Positions 44,349-53,129 are shown, counted from the first letter of the stretch. The stretch: DNA of 64,000 nt from Bacteroidota bacterium (GCA_018222965.1 JAAEZH010000006.1:101942-165941); one strand, 5' to 3'. A program made the numbers and translations. The notes: a model not told the origin generated them from the sequence alone.

Positions 44349-44837
44349 ATGATGAAATATTTAGCTTCAAATGATCTTAAATTCGCCCTGTTTTGCTGTC
44401 TCATCCTGTTGTCAGCGTGCAACAAAGACGAGTTGCAGGCCGAGCAATCTCTGCAGGGAGAATGGAAAGTGACTGAAATTACATCATACTACGGCGACTT
44501 CGACCAAAACTCTTTTAATCCAAGCCAGGTAGTTAATGATACGACAGCTTCCGGTTATTTCCTGTTTTCTGAAGAAATGGCAGAGTATAACTTCAGTAGA
44601 AACGATACGGTATATTCCGGCACAGCAAGCTGGGATCTCGCCTTGGAAAGCGTAAACGAAGGCTTCTTTAAAGTAAATGACTTCACCCTCTCCATAAACG
44701 GCTATTTTATGTTTGATGTGACTTTTGGGGATGAGACCAAAAATGCAGAAAAAAATGCTACCCGTATTTTTTTGAGAGAGTTAAAAGAGGAGGATAGTTA
44801 CGAGTTTTTCTTTGACATGTCCCTTGAAAAGAAATAA
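44349..44837 (+). CDS. Lipoprotein with lipocalin-like domain
   Basis: Encodes 162 aa. The signal has lipobox LLSAC near residue 24. The mature part starts with LQGEWKVTEITSYYGD, then strands GYFLFSEEMAEYNFSRND and TVYSGTASWDLALE, the opening pattern of Bacteroidota lipocalin-like lipoproteins. Exact ligand is unknown. The gene lies convergent to an acetyltransferase gene, whose stop codon directly abuts. Confidence 0.75.
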   Translation: MMKYLASNDLKFALFCCLILLSACNKDELQAEQSLQGEWKVTEITSYYGDFDQNSFNPSQVVNDTTASGYFLFSEEMAEYNFSRNDTVYSGTASWDLALESVNEGFFKVNDFTLSINGYFMFDVTFGDETKNAEKNATRIFLRELKEEDSYEFFFDMSLEKK

Positions 44838-45401
44838 TTATTTTCTATCTATTTTTCGGATTATCCGACAGGGGTTTCCCGCAGCGAAAACATCGTCGGG
44901 AATGTCTTTGGTAACGATACTTCCGGCACCAATTACAGTCCTGTCCCCAATGCTTACACCCGGGCAAATGATTGCCCCGCCTCCTATCCAGCAATCTTCT
45001 CCAATGGAAATCGGTTTGGCAAACTCCCTGCCTGAGTTTCGCTCTTCGTGATTGAGCGGATGGGTGGCGGTATAGATTTGGACATTTGGACCAAACATGC
45101 ACCGACTGCCAATTTTCACCTCCATAACATCCAGGATGATGCAATTAAAATTGAAAAAGACTTTCTCTCCCAATTTTATATTATAACCGTAGTCGCAATA
45201 AAATGGAGGTTCGATCCAGAGGTTTTTGCCGCTGTTTGGAATTAATTCTTTTAATATTTTCTTTCTTTCTTCTTTTTCATTTTCGTCCAGCTGATTAAAT
45301 CGCTGGAACCTAAGCCTGGCAAGGTGTCTTTCGGTGCTGAGAGTTTTGTCAAGCGGGTCATACATCTCTCCCGACAGCATTTTTTCTTTTTCGCTTTTCA
45401 T
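44838..45401 (-). CDS. Maltose/galactoside O-acetyltransferase family enzyme
   Basis: Encodes 187 aa from ATG 45401. The N-terminal Maa domain is seen in KEKMLSGEMYDPLDKTLSTE. Hexapeptide repeats build the left-handed beta-helix (NLWIEPPFYCDYGYNIKLG, GRTVIGAGSIVT-type repeats). The catalytic His lies in the YTATHPLNHEER segment, and the end NPCRIIRKI is typical. These enzymes transfer acetyl from acetyl-CoA to a sugar 6-hydroxyl. The longer frame to 45536 is antisense to the next gene and not needed. The VOC lipoprotein gene ends 7 bp upstream, suggesting a joint transcript. Confidence 0.9.
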   Translation of the reverse strand: MKSEKEKMLSGEMYDPLDKTLSTERHLARLRFQRFNQLDENEKEERKKILKELIPNSGKNLWIEPPFYCDYGYNIKLGEKVFFNFNCIILDVMEVKIGSRCMFGPNVQIYTATHPLNHEERNSGREFAKPISIGEDCWIGGGAIICPGVSIGDRTVIGAGSIVTKDIPDDVFAAGNPCRIIRKIDRK

Positions 45402-45408
45402 TGAAAAA

Positions 45409-45960
45409 TTACTTGGTCGTTTCGATGCCTGAATCGTAAAAGAAGCTGTCAATGGGTTCCCACAATTCGATTTTGTTTCCGTCGGGGTCCATGATGTGTA
45501 CAAACTTTCCATAATCGAAAGATTGTATGCTGTCAAGTACGTTTACACCGCTGGCACGGAGGTTTCGCACCAGGCCTTCAATGTTTTGTACCCGGTAGTT
45601 GATCATAAACTCTTTCTCTGATGGATCGAAATAATTACTTCCAGCCTCGAAAGGACCCCATCGTAAATAATTTACTTCATCCGGATTATTGGCGTTTCGA
45701 AATTCAAAAGGAGATCCATAGTCGTCGATTGCCAGACCAAGATTGTCTCCATACCAGTTGCGCATAGCTTCCGGATCTGCTGTTCCGAAAAATATGCCGC
45801 CAATACCGGTGACTTTGGGAGTGGTGTCCTGCCGGACTTTTTCTTCAGATGGAACGTCTGTTTTGGGAGTATCCTCCCCTTGTTGTTGGTTGGATTGTTG
45901 GCCCTCCACGCAGGCAAATAGAAAACAGCTAAGGAGTAGAATCGGAGTGAGTAAACGCAT
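45409..45960 (-). CDS. VOC-fold lipoprotein
   Basis: Encodes 183 aa from ATG 45960, giving a signal MRLLTPILLLSCFLFAC with a lipobox Cys at 17. A low-complexity linker (QQSNQQQGEDTPKT) precedes a vicinal-oxygen-chelate domain. That domain runs GIGGIFFGTADPEAMRNWYG, YLRWGPFEAG, EFMINYRVQNIEGLVRNLR and FVHIMDPDGNKIELWEP. VOC domains form metal centres in glyoxalases and dioxygenases, or act as resistance proteins; here the activity is unknown and a periplasmic or surface place is unusual. The frame upstream of 45960 runs into the CCTGACAGGT repeat and is not used. Confidence 0.82.
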   Translation of the reverse strand: MRLLTPILLLSCFLFACVEGQQSNQQQGEDTPKTDVPSEEKVRQDTTPKVTGIGGIFFGTADPEAMRNWYGDNLGLAIDDYGSPFEFRNANNPDEVNYLRWGPFEAGSNYFDPSEKEFMINYRVQNIEGLVRNLRASGVNVLDSIQSFDYGKFVHIMDPDGNKIELWEPIDSFFYDSGIETTK

Positions 45961-46008
45961 GATTGTTTTTTGTTTGTCCTCCATGAAGATACTCAATCGT
46001 GTGAAAGC

Positions 46009-46053
46009 GACCTGACAGGTCGGCAACCTGACGGGTCGCCGACCTGTCAGGTC
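46009..46053. repeat. Three-unit CCTGACAGGT palindrome array
   Basis: Units GACCTGACAGGT, ACCTGACGGGT and ACCTGTCAGGTC separated by CGGCA and CGCCG, between two VOC genes. Same element family as 43877-43936. Confidence 0.75.
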
Positions 46054-46063
46054 CAAAAGTTAC

Positions 46064-46429
46064 TTACACCACATCTTCCACAATAAACAAGGCATTTTGA
46101 TTTAAATCGTAAAAGCCAAATTCGTGTGTTTTCCAGGGGGTGTTTTTTCGGAGCTTACCCGGAGAAACAGTTCCCCGGGTTACAAATTCTTCAAAAATGG
46201 GAGTGATGTTTTTTACAAATATCTTGATAACCGATCCACCGAGAAGCGGGTCGTCTTCTGTGTCAGCATGCCATTGAAGATGAATGCACAGCTGTTTTCT
46301 TTTTAAAACCGCATACATTTCATCTTTGTGAACCATTTCAAATCCGGTATACTTTTGGTACCAGGCCACGTCCCGATCAATATCCTGGCTGGGCAAAACG
46401 GGAGAGATTTCTAAAAGTTGGGTATTCAT
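46064..46429 (-). CDS. VOC family protein (glyoxalase/bleomycin-resistance type)
   Basis: Encodes 121 aa from ATG 46429. Cytoplasmic, one VOC domain: EISPVLPSQDIDRDVAWYQ, YTGFEMVHKDEMYAVLKRKQ, IFVKNITPIFEEFVTRG and HEFGFYDLNQNALFIVED. This is the pattern of bleomycin-resistance-like binding proteins. The substrate is unknown. It follows crcB with a 29-bp gap and is divided from the VOC lipoprotein gene by a repeat array. Confidence 0.85.
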   Translation of the reverse strand: MNTQLLEISPVLPSQDIDRDVAWYQKYTGFEMVHKDEMYAVLKRKQLCIHLQWHADTEDDPLLGGSVIKIFVKNITPIFEEFVTRGTVSPGKLRKNTPWKTHEFGFYDLNQNALFIVEDVV

Positions 46430-46458
46430 TGGAATGCATTTAGAGGTGGGAAGCAAAT

Positions 46459-46824
46459 TTACACGCCGGCCAGCTTTAAGCCCAGAAAAATGGCTGCGAG
46501 GCAAATCAAAACACTGCCGCCAATATTTAAAAGTGCAAGTCCGGTTTGGCCATTCGCGAAAAGCTGCCAGGTCTCCGAACTGAAAGTAGAGAAAGTGCTA
46601 AATCCACCGCAAAAGCCGGTCATTAAAAGGAGGCGATTGGTGGCTCCGAGGTCTTCCCGCATACTTAGTCCGACAAGAAAACCCAGAACAATGCAAGCCA
46701 ATATATTGGCGATCATGGTTGCCAGTGGAAATTGAGGCAAATTATTACCAACGATTTTTGAGATTCCGTAGCGGGCCATGCTACCCAGGCCGCCTCCCAG
46801 AAATACCCATAGCCAGGCGATCAT
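46459..46824 (-). CDS. crcB: Fluoride ion channel CrcB/Fluc
   Basis: Encodes 121 aa with four membrane helices. Family motifs are GGGLGSMARYGISK at the N-terminus, FPLATMIANILA with the pore Asn, and GFCGGFSTFSTFSSET, the TFSTFS motif that lines the pore with phenylalanines. Homodimers export fluoride through two pores. Length fits. It lies 9 bp after the WecA/TagO-like gene. No fluoride riboswitch was identified upstream. Confidence 0.93.
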   Translation of the reverse strand: MIAWLWVFLGGGLGSMARYGISKIVGNNLPQFPLATMIANILACIVLGFLVGLSMREDLGATNRLLLMTGFCGGFSTFSTFSSETWQLFANGQTGLALLNIGGSVLICLAAIFLGLKLAGV

Positions 46825-46833
46825 ACACGGAGT

Positions 46834-47889
46834 TTACATGGAGTTTAATTTCTTTTTCTGCATCACTTTGTAGTATAGTAGGCCGGAAAGTAAAGCAGCA
46901 ATTCCTAAGGTAAGCAACATCAGAGGAATTGTGCCAATACCCTGTAATTGATAAACCATGAAAATGAAAAGCACATTTAAACTAACCAGACTGAGTGTAG
47001 CCTGAATATGACTCAATCCGTAGTCGATAAGTAAATGATGAATATGTGATCGATCCGGATAAAGCGGTGAACGACCCCTGAAAATCCGGGTTACAAACAC
47101 ACGTAGTGTATCAAATAAAGGAAGGATCAACAAGCCCATAGCAATAGCAGGAACGGAGTCAAACTTTAAGGGAGAGTCAATGTCCAGGGAGTTGCTGAGA
47201 TCCATAAACTGCAAGGTCAATACCGAGCATACCATTCCTATTATCATGGCCCCCGTATCACCCATAAAGATCTCTGCCCTGAAATTGTATGAAAGAAAAG
47301 CCATCACCGCACCGGATGTAGTGAACGAGATAATCGCCAGAACAATTTGATCGGCCATGAGAAACCACACCCCTAAAAACAAACAGATTAAGGTGCCAAT
47401 GCTTCCAGACAAGCCGTTGATGCCGTCGATTAAATTAAACGCATTGATGATCACGAGGATTAAAAAGATGGAAAGGGCAATGCTAACAGAAGTAGGCAAT
47501 GCTTCAATACCGAAAACCCCGTGAAAACTTAAGAGTCGAACGTCTGCTTTGAAAACCAAAATAGAAGCCGCAACCAATTGTCCCAGCAGTTTTTTGGTCG
47601 GGCGCATGGGCAGGATATCGTCTTTGGCCCCGATCAGGAAAAGGAATACCAACGCGCAAAGCATATATTGCAACTCTCCAAAGTACTCTACCGGAGTCCA
47701 TAATATGATCGAGAAGATAATGCCTGCAAATATGCCAATACCTCCCAGGGAAGGCGTACTTACCTTGTGCGATCTGCGTTCGCCAGGCTCATCGACCAGA
47801 TTTTTTGCCCTGGCTACATTGATTATCGGGGGAATGGCAAAGTAGGTTAGGGTAAATGCCGTAATAAAACTTAGTATAACATCATACAT
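46834..47889 (-). CDS. Undecaprenyl-phosphate sugar-1-phosphate transferase (WecA/TagO family)
   Basis: Encodes 351 aa with about ten membrane helices, member of the MraY/WecA superfamily. Diagnostic parts are PGERRSHKVSTPSLGGIGIF, the magnesium-binding GAKDDI, NAFNLIDGINGLSGS, FMGDTGAM and the cytoplasmic loop DRSHIHHLLIDYG. HIHH is seen in WecA/TagO rather than MraY, so it should transfer a HexNAc-1-phosphate to undecaprenyl phosphate, starting an O-antigen, teichoic or exopolysaccharide chain. No polysaccharide cluster adjoins it. crcB follows 9 bp downstream. Confidence 0.9.
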   Translation of the reverse strand: MYDVILSFITAFTLTYFAIPPIINVARAKNLVDEPGERRSHKVSTPSLGGIGIFAGIIFSIILWTPVEYFGELQYMLCALVFLFLIGAKDDILPMRPTKKLLGQLVAASILVFKADVRLLSFHGVFGIEALPTSVSIALSIFLILVIINAFNLIDGINGLSGSIGTLICLFLGVWFLMADQIVLAIISFTTSGAVMAFLSYNFRAEIFMGDTGAMIIGMVCSVLTLQFMDLSNSLDIDSPLKFDSVPAIAMGLLILPLFDTLRVFVTRIFRGRSPLYPDRSHIHHLLIDYGLSHIQATLSLVSLNVLFIFMVYQLQGIGTIPLMLLTLGIAALLSGLLYYKVMQKKKLNSM

Positions 47890-47981
47890 GCTTCGGCTTT
47901 TGCCTGTTCTTGGAGTAATTGGGGTTTACACCGAAGGTTGTTCTCTCTGGGGGCTAATATACTGAATTCCCTCAGATCGTA

Positions 47982-48461
47982 TTATTGCTCTATGGCGTCC
48001 AGTAGCTTATCGGCCCAGTTTTCAAATTCCTGTCCCCAGTTTTCAACATCGTCTCCAATCGTCTCCAGAAGATCTTCCAACTCCTCCTGGGGAAAGTCTC
48101 CTAAACTGATGCTGATCTCATCCACACCGGCATCCCCTTTGGCCAGCAATTCTTTGGCGGCACTCGCTCCATAGCGTTTGTAATAGTATTTAACATACTT
48201 GCCCCAAAAACGGCGCCGTTCCCGGAGGCTTAGTTCTGATTCGTATTCCGGATAACAATCTTCGACGAGACTGATGAAGCGTTCGTCATAGGCCTTCCAG
48301 GCCGGATCTGAATAGGCGAGGTTGGCTTCTGTCGTTTCGTCAATCAGTCCGGCAAAGTTTTCCAGAAAATGATCTTTATTTCTGCCACACTCATTTAGAC
48401 TGCAGGAGGACATCGAGATACTTGTGAATAGAATAAACGCAATAACTACTCTTGTTTGCAT
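47982..48461 (-). CDS. Acidic helical lipoprotein
   Basis: Encodes 159 aa. The lipobox is SMSSC near residue 20. The mature part is helical, with ERRRFWGKYVKYYYKRYGA and an acidic C-terminus (PQEELEDLLETIGDDVENW). It resembles small Bacteroidota DUF6565-type lipoproteins, a weak call. An exact -7 element lies 16 bp upstream of the ATG. Confidence 0.7.
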   Translation of the reverse strand: MQTRVVIAFILFTSISMSSCSLNECGRNKDHFLENFAGLIDETTEANLAYSDPAWKAYDERFISLVEDCYPEYESELSLRERRRFWGKYVKYYYKRYGASAAKELLAKGDAGVDEISISLGDFPQEELEDLLETIGDDVENWGQEFENWADKLLDAIEQ

Positions 48462-48477
48462 ACCAGCGGTGTTGTTT

Positions 48478-48485
48478 CAAATGTA
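48478..48485 (-). promoter_or_regulatory. Bacteroidota -7 element of the lipoprotein gene
   Basis: TACATTTG on the - strand, an exact TAnnTTTG, 16 bp before ATG 48461. Confidence 0.5.
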
Positions 48486-48581
48486 CCGTTTTTAACGTGT
48501 CTCTATTGTTAAATATTTCAACGGCCTCCCCGGCCTTTCATCTCCGTTAGTAGGAAGACCTTTTAAGTCCGCATGTTTTCG

Positions 48582-48589
48582 TAATTTTG
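48582..48589 (+). promoter_or_regulatory. Bacteroidota -7 element of uppS
   Basis: TAATTTTG exactly matches TAnnTTTG, 56 bp before the uppS ATG. A TTT at 48561 with 18-nt spacing could be a weak -33 box. Confidence 0.5.
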
Positions 48590-48645
48590 CATCCTATTTG
48601 AGAAAAGCTGAAATAACTCAGCTTTCAAGCCTGATTAATTGCGGC

Positions 48646-49386
48646 ATGGATTTAAAATCCCATATCAATCGCGAAAAGCTTCCCCTTCACATCGCTATCA
48701 TCATGGATGGTAATGGCCGATGGGCCAAGCAAAAAGGGAAACCCCGCGTTTTCGGTCACCGAAACGGCGTCAAAGCTGTACGTGAAACAACCGAAGCAGC
48801 CGCAGAATTAGGCATCAAATATCTGACGCTTTACGCCTTTTCTACCGAAAACTGGAACCGGCCAAAACTCGAAGTAAATGCTTTGATGGCCCTCCTGGTG
48901 GAAACCATCCGGTCAGAAATAAAAACCCTAAACAAAAATGGCATTCGCCTCCAGGCAATAGGGGATATTTCCAAACTGCCCCCAAGAAGCTACAAGGAAT
49001 TGCAAAATGCGATGGAAAGCACCAGAGACAATGACCGCATGACATTGGTGCTGGCCTTGAATTACTCCGCCAAATGGGAAATCATGAAAGCGGTTAAAGA
49101 CCTGGCTCAACTGGTGGAGGATGGAAGCCTTTCGGCGAATGATATTAATGAAGGCACTTTCGCGAATGCACTTAGCACCAAGGGAATGCCTGACCCCGAA
49201 CTTCTGATCCGGACCAGCGGTGAAACCCGGATCAGCAACTTTTTACTCTGGCAAATCGCTTACTCAGAATTGTACTTTACACCTACATTTTGGCCCGACT
49301 TCCGGAAGGAGGATCTTTACAAAGCGATCATCGATTATCAGCAACGAGAACGACGATTCGGAAAAATAAGCGAACAAGTCGTTTAA
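48646..49386 (+). CDS. uppS: Isoprenyl transferase (undecaprenyl diphosphate synthase)
   Basis: Encodes 246 aa from ATG 48646. It elongates farnesyl diphosphate with isopentenyl diphosphate to the C55 lipid carrier for cell-wall polymers. The signature HIAIIMDGNGRWAKQKG lies at residues 16-32; the Asp of MDGN is catalytic. YLTLYAFSTENWNRP and the C-terminal RTSGETRISNFLLWQ and ELYFTPTFWPDF are typical. The frame upstream of 48646 is not conserved. bamA follows 41 bp later on the same strand, the usual Bacteroidota uppS-bamA order. Confidence 0.95.
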   Translation: MDLKSHINREKLPLHIAIIMDGNGRWAKQKGKPRVFGHRNGVKAVRETTEAAAELGIKYLTLYAFSTENWNRPKLEVNALMALLVETIRSEIKTLNKNGIRLQAIGDISKLPPRSYKELQNAMESTRDNDRMTLVLALNYSAKWEIMKAVKDLAQLVEDGSLSANDINEGTFANALSTKGMPDPELLIRTSGETRISNFLLWQIAYSELYFTPTFWPDFRKEDLYKAIIDYQQRERRFGKISEQVV

Positions 49387-49427
49387 ACATACAACCCTCT
49401 TTCGGCGAAAGCCCACCTTACAACTGC

Positions 49428-52022
49428 ATGAAAAAAGAAATTTCCTTGAATAAGAACTGGCATTTACGCAATCGAATGAATACCAATTCCCTTTTCCTAC
49501 TCCTCGCATTTAGCTTGCTACTCCCAATGCTGGGTATGGCTCAGGCAGAACAAGATACCGTTCCGGTTTATGATTACTCTGCTCCTCAGGACTATGAAAT
49601 TGGTGGTGTAACGGTAAAAGGAGCCACCTTTACCGATGAAAATGCACTGAAAGCCATCGCTGGTTTTCGGGTAGGAGATAAAATCCGCGTACCCGGTGGC
49701 GATTTCGCCCGGGCTATGAAAGCACTCTGGAACCTCCGCCTGTTTACGGATGTTCAGATCCGGAAAGAAAAGACTATTGGAGACATCATCTTTTTGGAAA
49801 TCGTAATACAGGAACGTCCGCGATACACCACCCACCAATTTAAAGGGGCCAAAAAGTCGGTACACGACGACCTCAATGATGAGGTGAACAAATTTCTCGT
49901 CAAAGGAGGAATCGTTACCGAAAACATTAAAACCAATGCCGCCAACTCCATCATCGACTACTATGTCGGAAAAGGCTATTTGGATGCAGCGGTAAATGTT
50001 GATGAGGTGGAAGATACTTCCCGAATCAATTCGGTACGGCTGATCTTTAATGTGGACCGCGGCGATCGGATCAAGATCAAAGATATTACCTTTTCAGGCA
50101 ATGATAATGTAAAGGACCGCAAACTGCGCAAGCAGATGGAAGACACCCGTCGGAAGAAGCGGTTGTTTGCAACCTCCAAGTTTATCAAGCCCGACTACGA
50201 GAAAGATAAGGACGCAATTATTACCTATTACAACACCTTTGGATTTAGGGATGCCGCCATCGCTAATGATTCTATTTGGCGAAATGAAGATGGGGAGTTG
50301 ATGATCCATATGGATATTGACGAAGGAAATCAGTATTACTTCCGAAATATCAGTTGGAAAGGAAATTCGATTTATGATACGGAATTGTTGTCGGATGTAC
50401 TCGGTATCAAAAAAGGAGATATCTACAATCAGGAACTGCTGGATACCCGCCTCCAGTTTAGCCAGGATGGCCGCGATGTGAGTACCCTTTACATGGATAA
50501 CGGGTACCTGTTCTTCCGCGTGGATCCGATTGAGGTTGCCGTTGTAGGCGATTCTATTGACCTCGAGCTCCGAATCTTCGAAGGTCCGCAGGCTACCATT
50601 GATAAAGTGGTTATTGAAGGAAATGACCGTACACACGAACACGTAATCCGCCGGGAGCTGCGTACACGCCCGGGCGATAAATTTAGTCGTTCGGACATCA
50701 TTCGCTCCCAGCGTGAAATCATCAACCTGGGATATTTCAACCCGGAAACACTAGGCATTAATACACCCGTTAACCCACAACGCGGTACGGTTGATATTGA
50801 ATATACCGTTGAAGAAAAACCATCTGATCAGTTGGAGTTATCTGCTGGTTGGGGTGGTGTAGGACGAGGTGTAATTGGAACCCTGGGGGTTTCGTTCAAC
50901 AACTTCTCCGTACGAAACATTTTCAACCGGGAAGCCTGGAATCCGCTGCCTCAGGGCGACGGACAGCGCTTGTCGCTGCGTGCGCAAACCAATGGACGCT
51001 TTTTCCAGTCTTATAATGCTTCCTTTACCGAGCCCTGGCTGGGTGGCAAAAAGCCAAACTCCTTTACTGTTGCCGGTTTTTATACCATCCTGACCAATGG
51101 TCTGGATAAGTTTAACAGCAACTACGGAGCATTCGGTATCGGTGGTGCAAGTGTTTCCTTCGGTACGCGTTTGAAGTGGCCGGATGATAACTTCCTGGTA
51201 TCGGCAGCACTCAATCTGCAAAACCTGAATCTGAATGGTTGGACCAGTGGTGGTTTCCGAACCGATGATGGAATTACGGTTACGGATGGTAATTTCAACA
51301 ACTACTCTGTTACCCTTACGCTGACCCGGAGCTCGATCAATAATCCGATCTTCCCACAGGAGGGATCGCGTTTTAGTTTGTCCGGCCAGTTTACCCCGCC
51401 ATACTCTCTGTTTAATGACAGGAATTATGCTGACCTGCCGCCGGAAGAGCGCTATAAGTGGCTGGAATTTCACAAGTGGAAGTTCAATGCGGAATGGTTT
51501 ACAGCACTGGCTGGAAAGCTGACCCTCCGGGCATCTGTGAAAATGGGTATGATCGGAGCTTATGACAGCTCAATCGGTATCTCCCCATTTGAGCGATTCC
51601 AGTTGGGTGGTGATGGTATCAACAACCAGCAATTTGGACAGTTTAACGGAACCGACATCATCTCAATGCGTGGTTATGAAATCAATGAGATTCCGGCCAA
51701 CATTATTGGAGGTGCAACGGTGCCGACACCGATCTACGATAAAATATCTCTGGAGCTTCGTTACCCAATCTCTTTGAATCCAAACTCCACGATCTATGTG
51801 CTTGGATTCCTGGAAGGAGGTAATGCCTGGCAGTCTTACCGCGATTTCAATCCGTTTGACATGAAGCGTTCAGCGGGTGTTGGTCTGCGGGTATTCCTGC
51901 CAATGTTTGGACTCCTCGGATTTGATTACGGTATTGGATTCGACAAGGAGAATCCGGATGGTAGCGGCTTCTTTGATCGCTACGGAAACTTCAACATCAT
52001 TCTTGGCTTTGAGCCTGAATAA
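49428..52022 (+). CDS. bamA: Outer-membrane protein assembly factor BamA
   Basis: Encodes 864 aa from ATG 49428, which gives a basic N-region before the signal (LLLAFSLLLPMLGMAQ); ATG 49476 would lack it. Five POTRA domains span about 45-450, with segments such as GNDNVKDRKLRKQMED and GNDRTHEHVIRRELRTRPGD. The C-terminal beta-barrel begins near 485 (LELSAGWGGVGRGVIG) and contains the VRYPISLNP-type strand and a FNIILGFEPE end. BamA folds and inserts beta-barrel proteins in the outer membrane. A perfect terminator follows. It matches the usual BamA length of 800-870 aa. Confidence 0.95.
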   Translation: MKKEISLNKNWHLRNRMNTNSLFLLLAFSLLLPMLGMAQAEQDTVPVYDYSAPQDYEIGGVTVKGATFTDENALKAIAGFRVGDKIRVPGGDFARAMKALWNLRLFTDVQIRKEKTIGDIIFLEIVIQERPRYTTHQFKGAKKSVHDDLNDEVNKFLVKGGIVTENIKTNAANSIIDYYVGKGYLDAAVNVDEVEDTSRINSVRLIFNVDRGDRIKIKDITFSGNDNVKDRKLRKQMEDTRRKKRLFATSKFIKPDYEKDKDAIITYYNTFGFRDAAIANDSIWRNEDGELMIHMDIDEGNQYYFRNISWKGNSIYDTELLSDVLGIKKGDIYNQELLDTRLQFSQDGRDVSTLYMDNGYLFFRVDPIEVAVVGDSIDLELRIFEGPQATIDKVVIEGNDRTHEHVIRRELRTRPGDKFSRSDIIRSQREIINLGYFNPETLGINTPVNPQRGTVDIEYTVEEKPSDQLELSAGWGGVGRGVIGTLGVSFNNFSVRNIFNREAWNPLPQGDGQRLSLRAQTNGRFFQSYNASFTEPWLGGKKPNSFTVAGFYTILTNGLDKFNSNYGAFGIGGASVSFGTRLKWPDDNFLVSAALNLQNLNLNGWTSGGFRTDDGITVTDGNFNNYSVTLTLTRSSINNPIFPQEGSRFSLSGQFTPPYSLFNDRNYADLPPEERYKWLEFHKWKFNAEWFTALAGKLTLRASVKMGMIGAYDSSIGISPFERFQLGGDGINNQQFGQFNGTDIISMRGYEINEIPANIIGGATVPTPIYDKISLELRYPISLNPNSTIYVLGFLEGGNAWQSYRDFNPFDMKRSAGVGLRVFLPMFGLLGFDYGIGFDKENPDGSGFFDRYGNFNIILGFEPE

Positions 52023-52025
52023 ATT

Positions 52026-52062
52026 AAAACCCGAATGTTCTGCAGAACATTCGGGTTTTTTT
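52026..52062 (+). terminator. bamA terminator
   Basis: AAAACCCGAATGTTC pairs with GAACATTCGGGTTTT around TGCA, followed by a run of T. It sits between bamA and the convergent Kir channel 3' end and could serve both strands. Confidence 0.92.
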
Positions 52063-52390
52063 ATTCCTCTTCGCTTGCATCCTTGTAAGCATTGATCCTG
52101 TTGAGGTGCAGGATGGTACGACCATCGGAACCGGGTTCGTACATGCGCTCAAATTTCTTTCCCCATTTTATATCTGAAGCCAGGTAGGAGGCATTTTTAT
52201 GCACGGTTGTGGCATAGGTTTCGTCATGTCCTTCAATGAGGATAATAAACTCGGCTTTCATGTCGATAAGTCCCTGTTCGTCTACGCCATACATAGGACT
52301 GTTTTCATCGATGGGATGCACGATGGTCCAGTTGAGCGGAAACATAAAAACCTTTTCCCGTTCCAGCTTTAACCCTTTGTAGCGTCTGAC
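52061..52390 (-). CDS. Kir channel cytoplasmic C-terminal part, reached by -1 frame
   Basis: Reading frame that continues the Kir channel after a -1 shift at 52390. It begins VRRYKGLKLEREKVFMFPLN and continues WTIVHPIDENSPMYG, FIILIEGHDETYATTVH and ASDIKWGKKFERMYEP, the conserved beta-sandwich cytoplasmic domain of Kir channels. The part has 109 residues and stops at 52061. It has no ribosome start of its own at the junction (internal ATG at 52345), so either frameshifting or a base error makes it part of the channel. Joined length is 321 aa, normal for KirBac. Confidence 0.75.
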   Translation of the reverse strand, partial: VRRYKGLKLEREKVFMFPLNWTIVHPIDENSPMYGVDEQGLIDMKAEFIILIEGHDETYATTVHKNASYLASDIKWGKKFERMYEPGSDGRTILHLNRINAYKDASEEE

Positions 52391-53025
52391 TTTTTTTCGT
52401 TTTCGGTCTCAATCCAGGTCATGGAGAAGCGCACCACCACATCGAGCATTTTGGTGTCTCGCTTATTGGCTACCCGAAACATCAATCCTTTGATTCCCCG
52501 GTAAGGGGCAATAATGGCGTTGTCGCTAAAAGCCAAAGCCGATTTGGGTTTGGAGAATCGGGCAAAAAACAATCCGGTGGCCAGGGCAAAAGACATCAAA
52601 CCAATAAGCGCTCCGAGAGCGGCCAGAATATTCGCTGTAAAGCCAACCGGACTTACTGCTCCATAGCCTACGGTGGTGAATGTTTGCACACTGAAGAAAA
52701 AGGTAGCTGCAAAGTTGTGCAGAAGATTTCCGGGATTTACGCCACTCAGCGTGTCTATGCCTACCAGTAGATATCCTACAGCAAGTAGAGCATTGACACT
52801 AATGTAAAACAGAACGACAAGCAGAAAGAATCTGCCCCAGGACATTTCGACCAGATCTTGATAGGGCGTCCAGGCGGAGAGGCCTTTTCGCAGGACATTA
52901 TAATCACCATCGGCTGTGATTAAGCGCTGTCCTTCTTCAGTTAGTTTGTCGCTAAACCCAAAGTCCTCATCCGGGGATTCTTGCTTTTTTTTATTGTTGC
53001 CGATAAACCGTGACCGAAGTTTCAT
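52369..53025 (-). CDS. Inward-rectifier K+ channel (KirBac type), N-terminal part
   Basis: Encodes 218 aa in the zero frame. A slide helix region (PYQDLVEMSWGRFF) is followed by two membrane helices and the selectivity filter TVGYG at residues 118-122. After the inner helix comes FSDNAIIAPYRGIKGLMFRV, the start of the Kir cytoplasmic domain. The frame then ends early at WIETENEKKSDATKG. On the coding strand the sequence at 52396-52390 is A AAA AAG in zero frame, the same slippery heptamer as E. coli dnaX. A -1 shift there restores EKKVRRYKGLKLEREK and the rest of the domain (52061-52390). Programmed frameshift, one-base sequencing error in A7, or recent inactivation all remain possible. Confidence 0.82.
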   Translation of the reverse strand: MKLRSRFIGNNKKKQESPDEDFGFSDKLTEEGQRLITADGDYNVLRKGLSAWTPYQDLVEMSWGRFFLLVVLFYISVNALLAVGYLLVGIDTLSGVNPGNLLHNFAATFFFSVQTFTTVGYGAVSPVGFTANILAALGALIGLMSFALATGLFFARFSKPKSALAFSDNAIIAPYRGIKGLMFRVANKRDTKMLDVVVRFSMTWIETENEKKSDATKG

Positions 53026-53091
53026 AGAATGGGTTGCTATAATTTTACTTTAAAGTAAACGCTCCCGACAAGTTACGATTGGATTGGCACG

Positions 53092-53129
53092 AAAAAAAAA
53101 CCGGCATCGAATGATATCCGATGCCGGTT
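53092..53129 (-). terminator. Terminator of ompH (skp) gene
   Basis: On the - strand AACCGGCATCG pairs with CGATGCCGGTT across a 9-nt loop and is followed by nine T. It separates ompH from the Kir channel gene. Confidence 0.9.

Noticed and set aside
52061..52345. Separate 94-aa gene downstream of the K+ channel
   Set aside because: It is the missing half of the Kir cytoplasmic domain in the -1 frame, not an independent gene.
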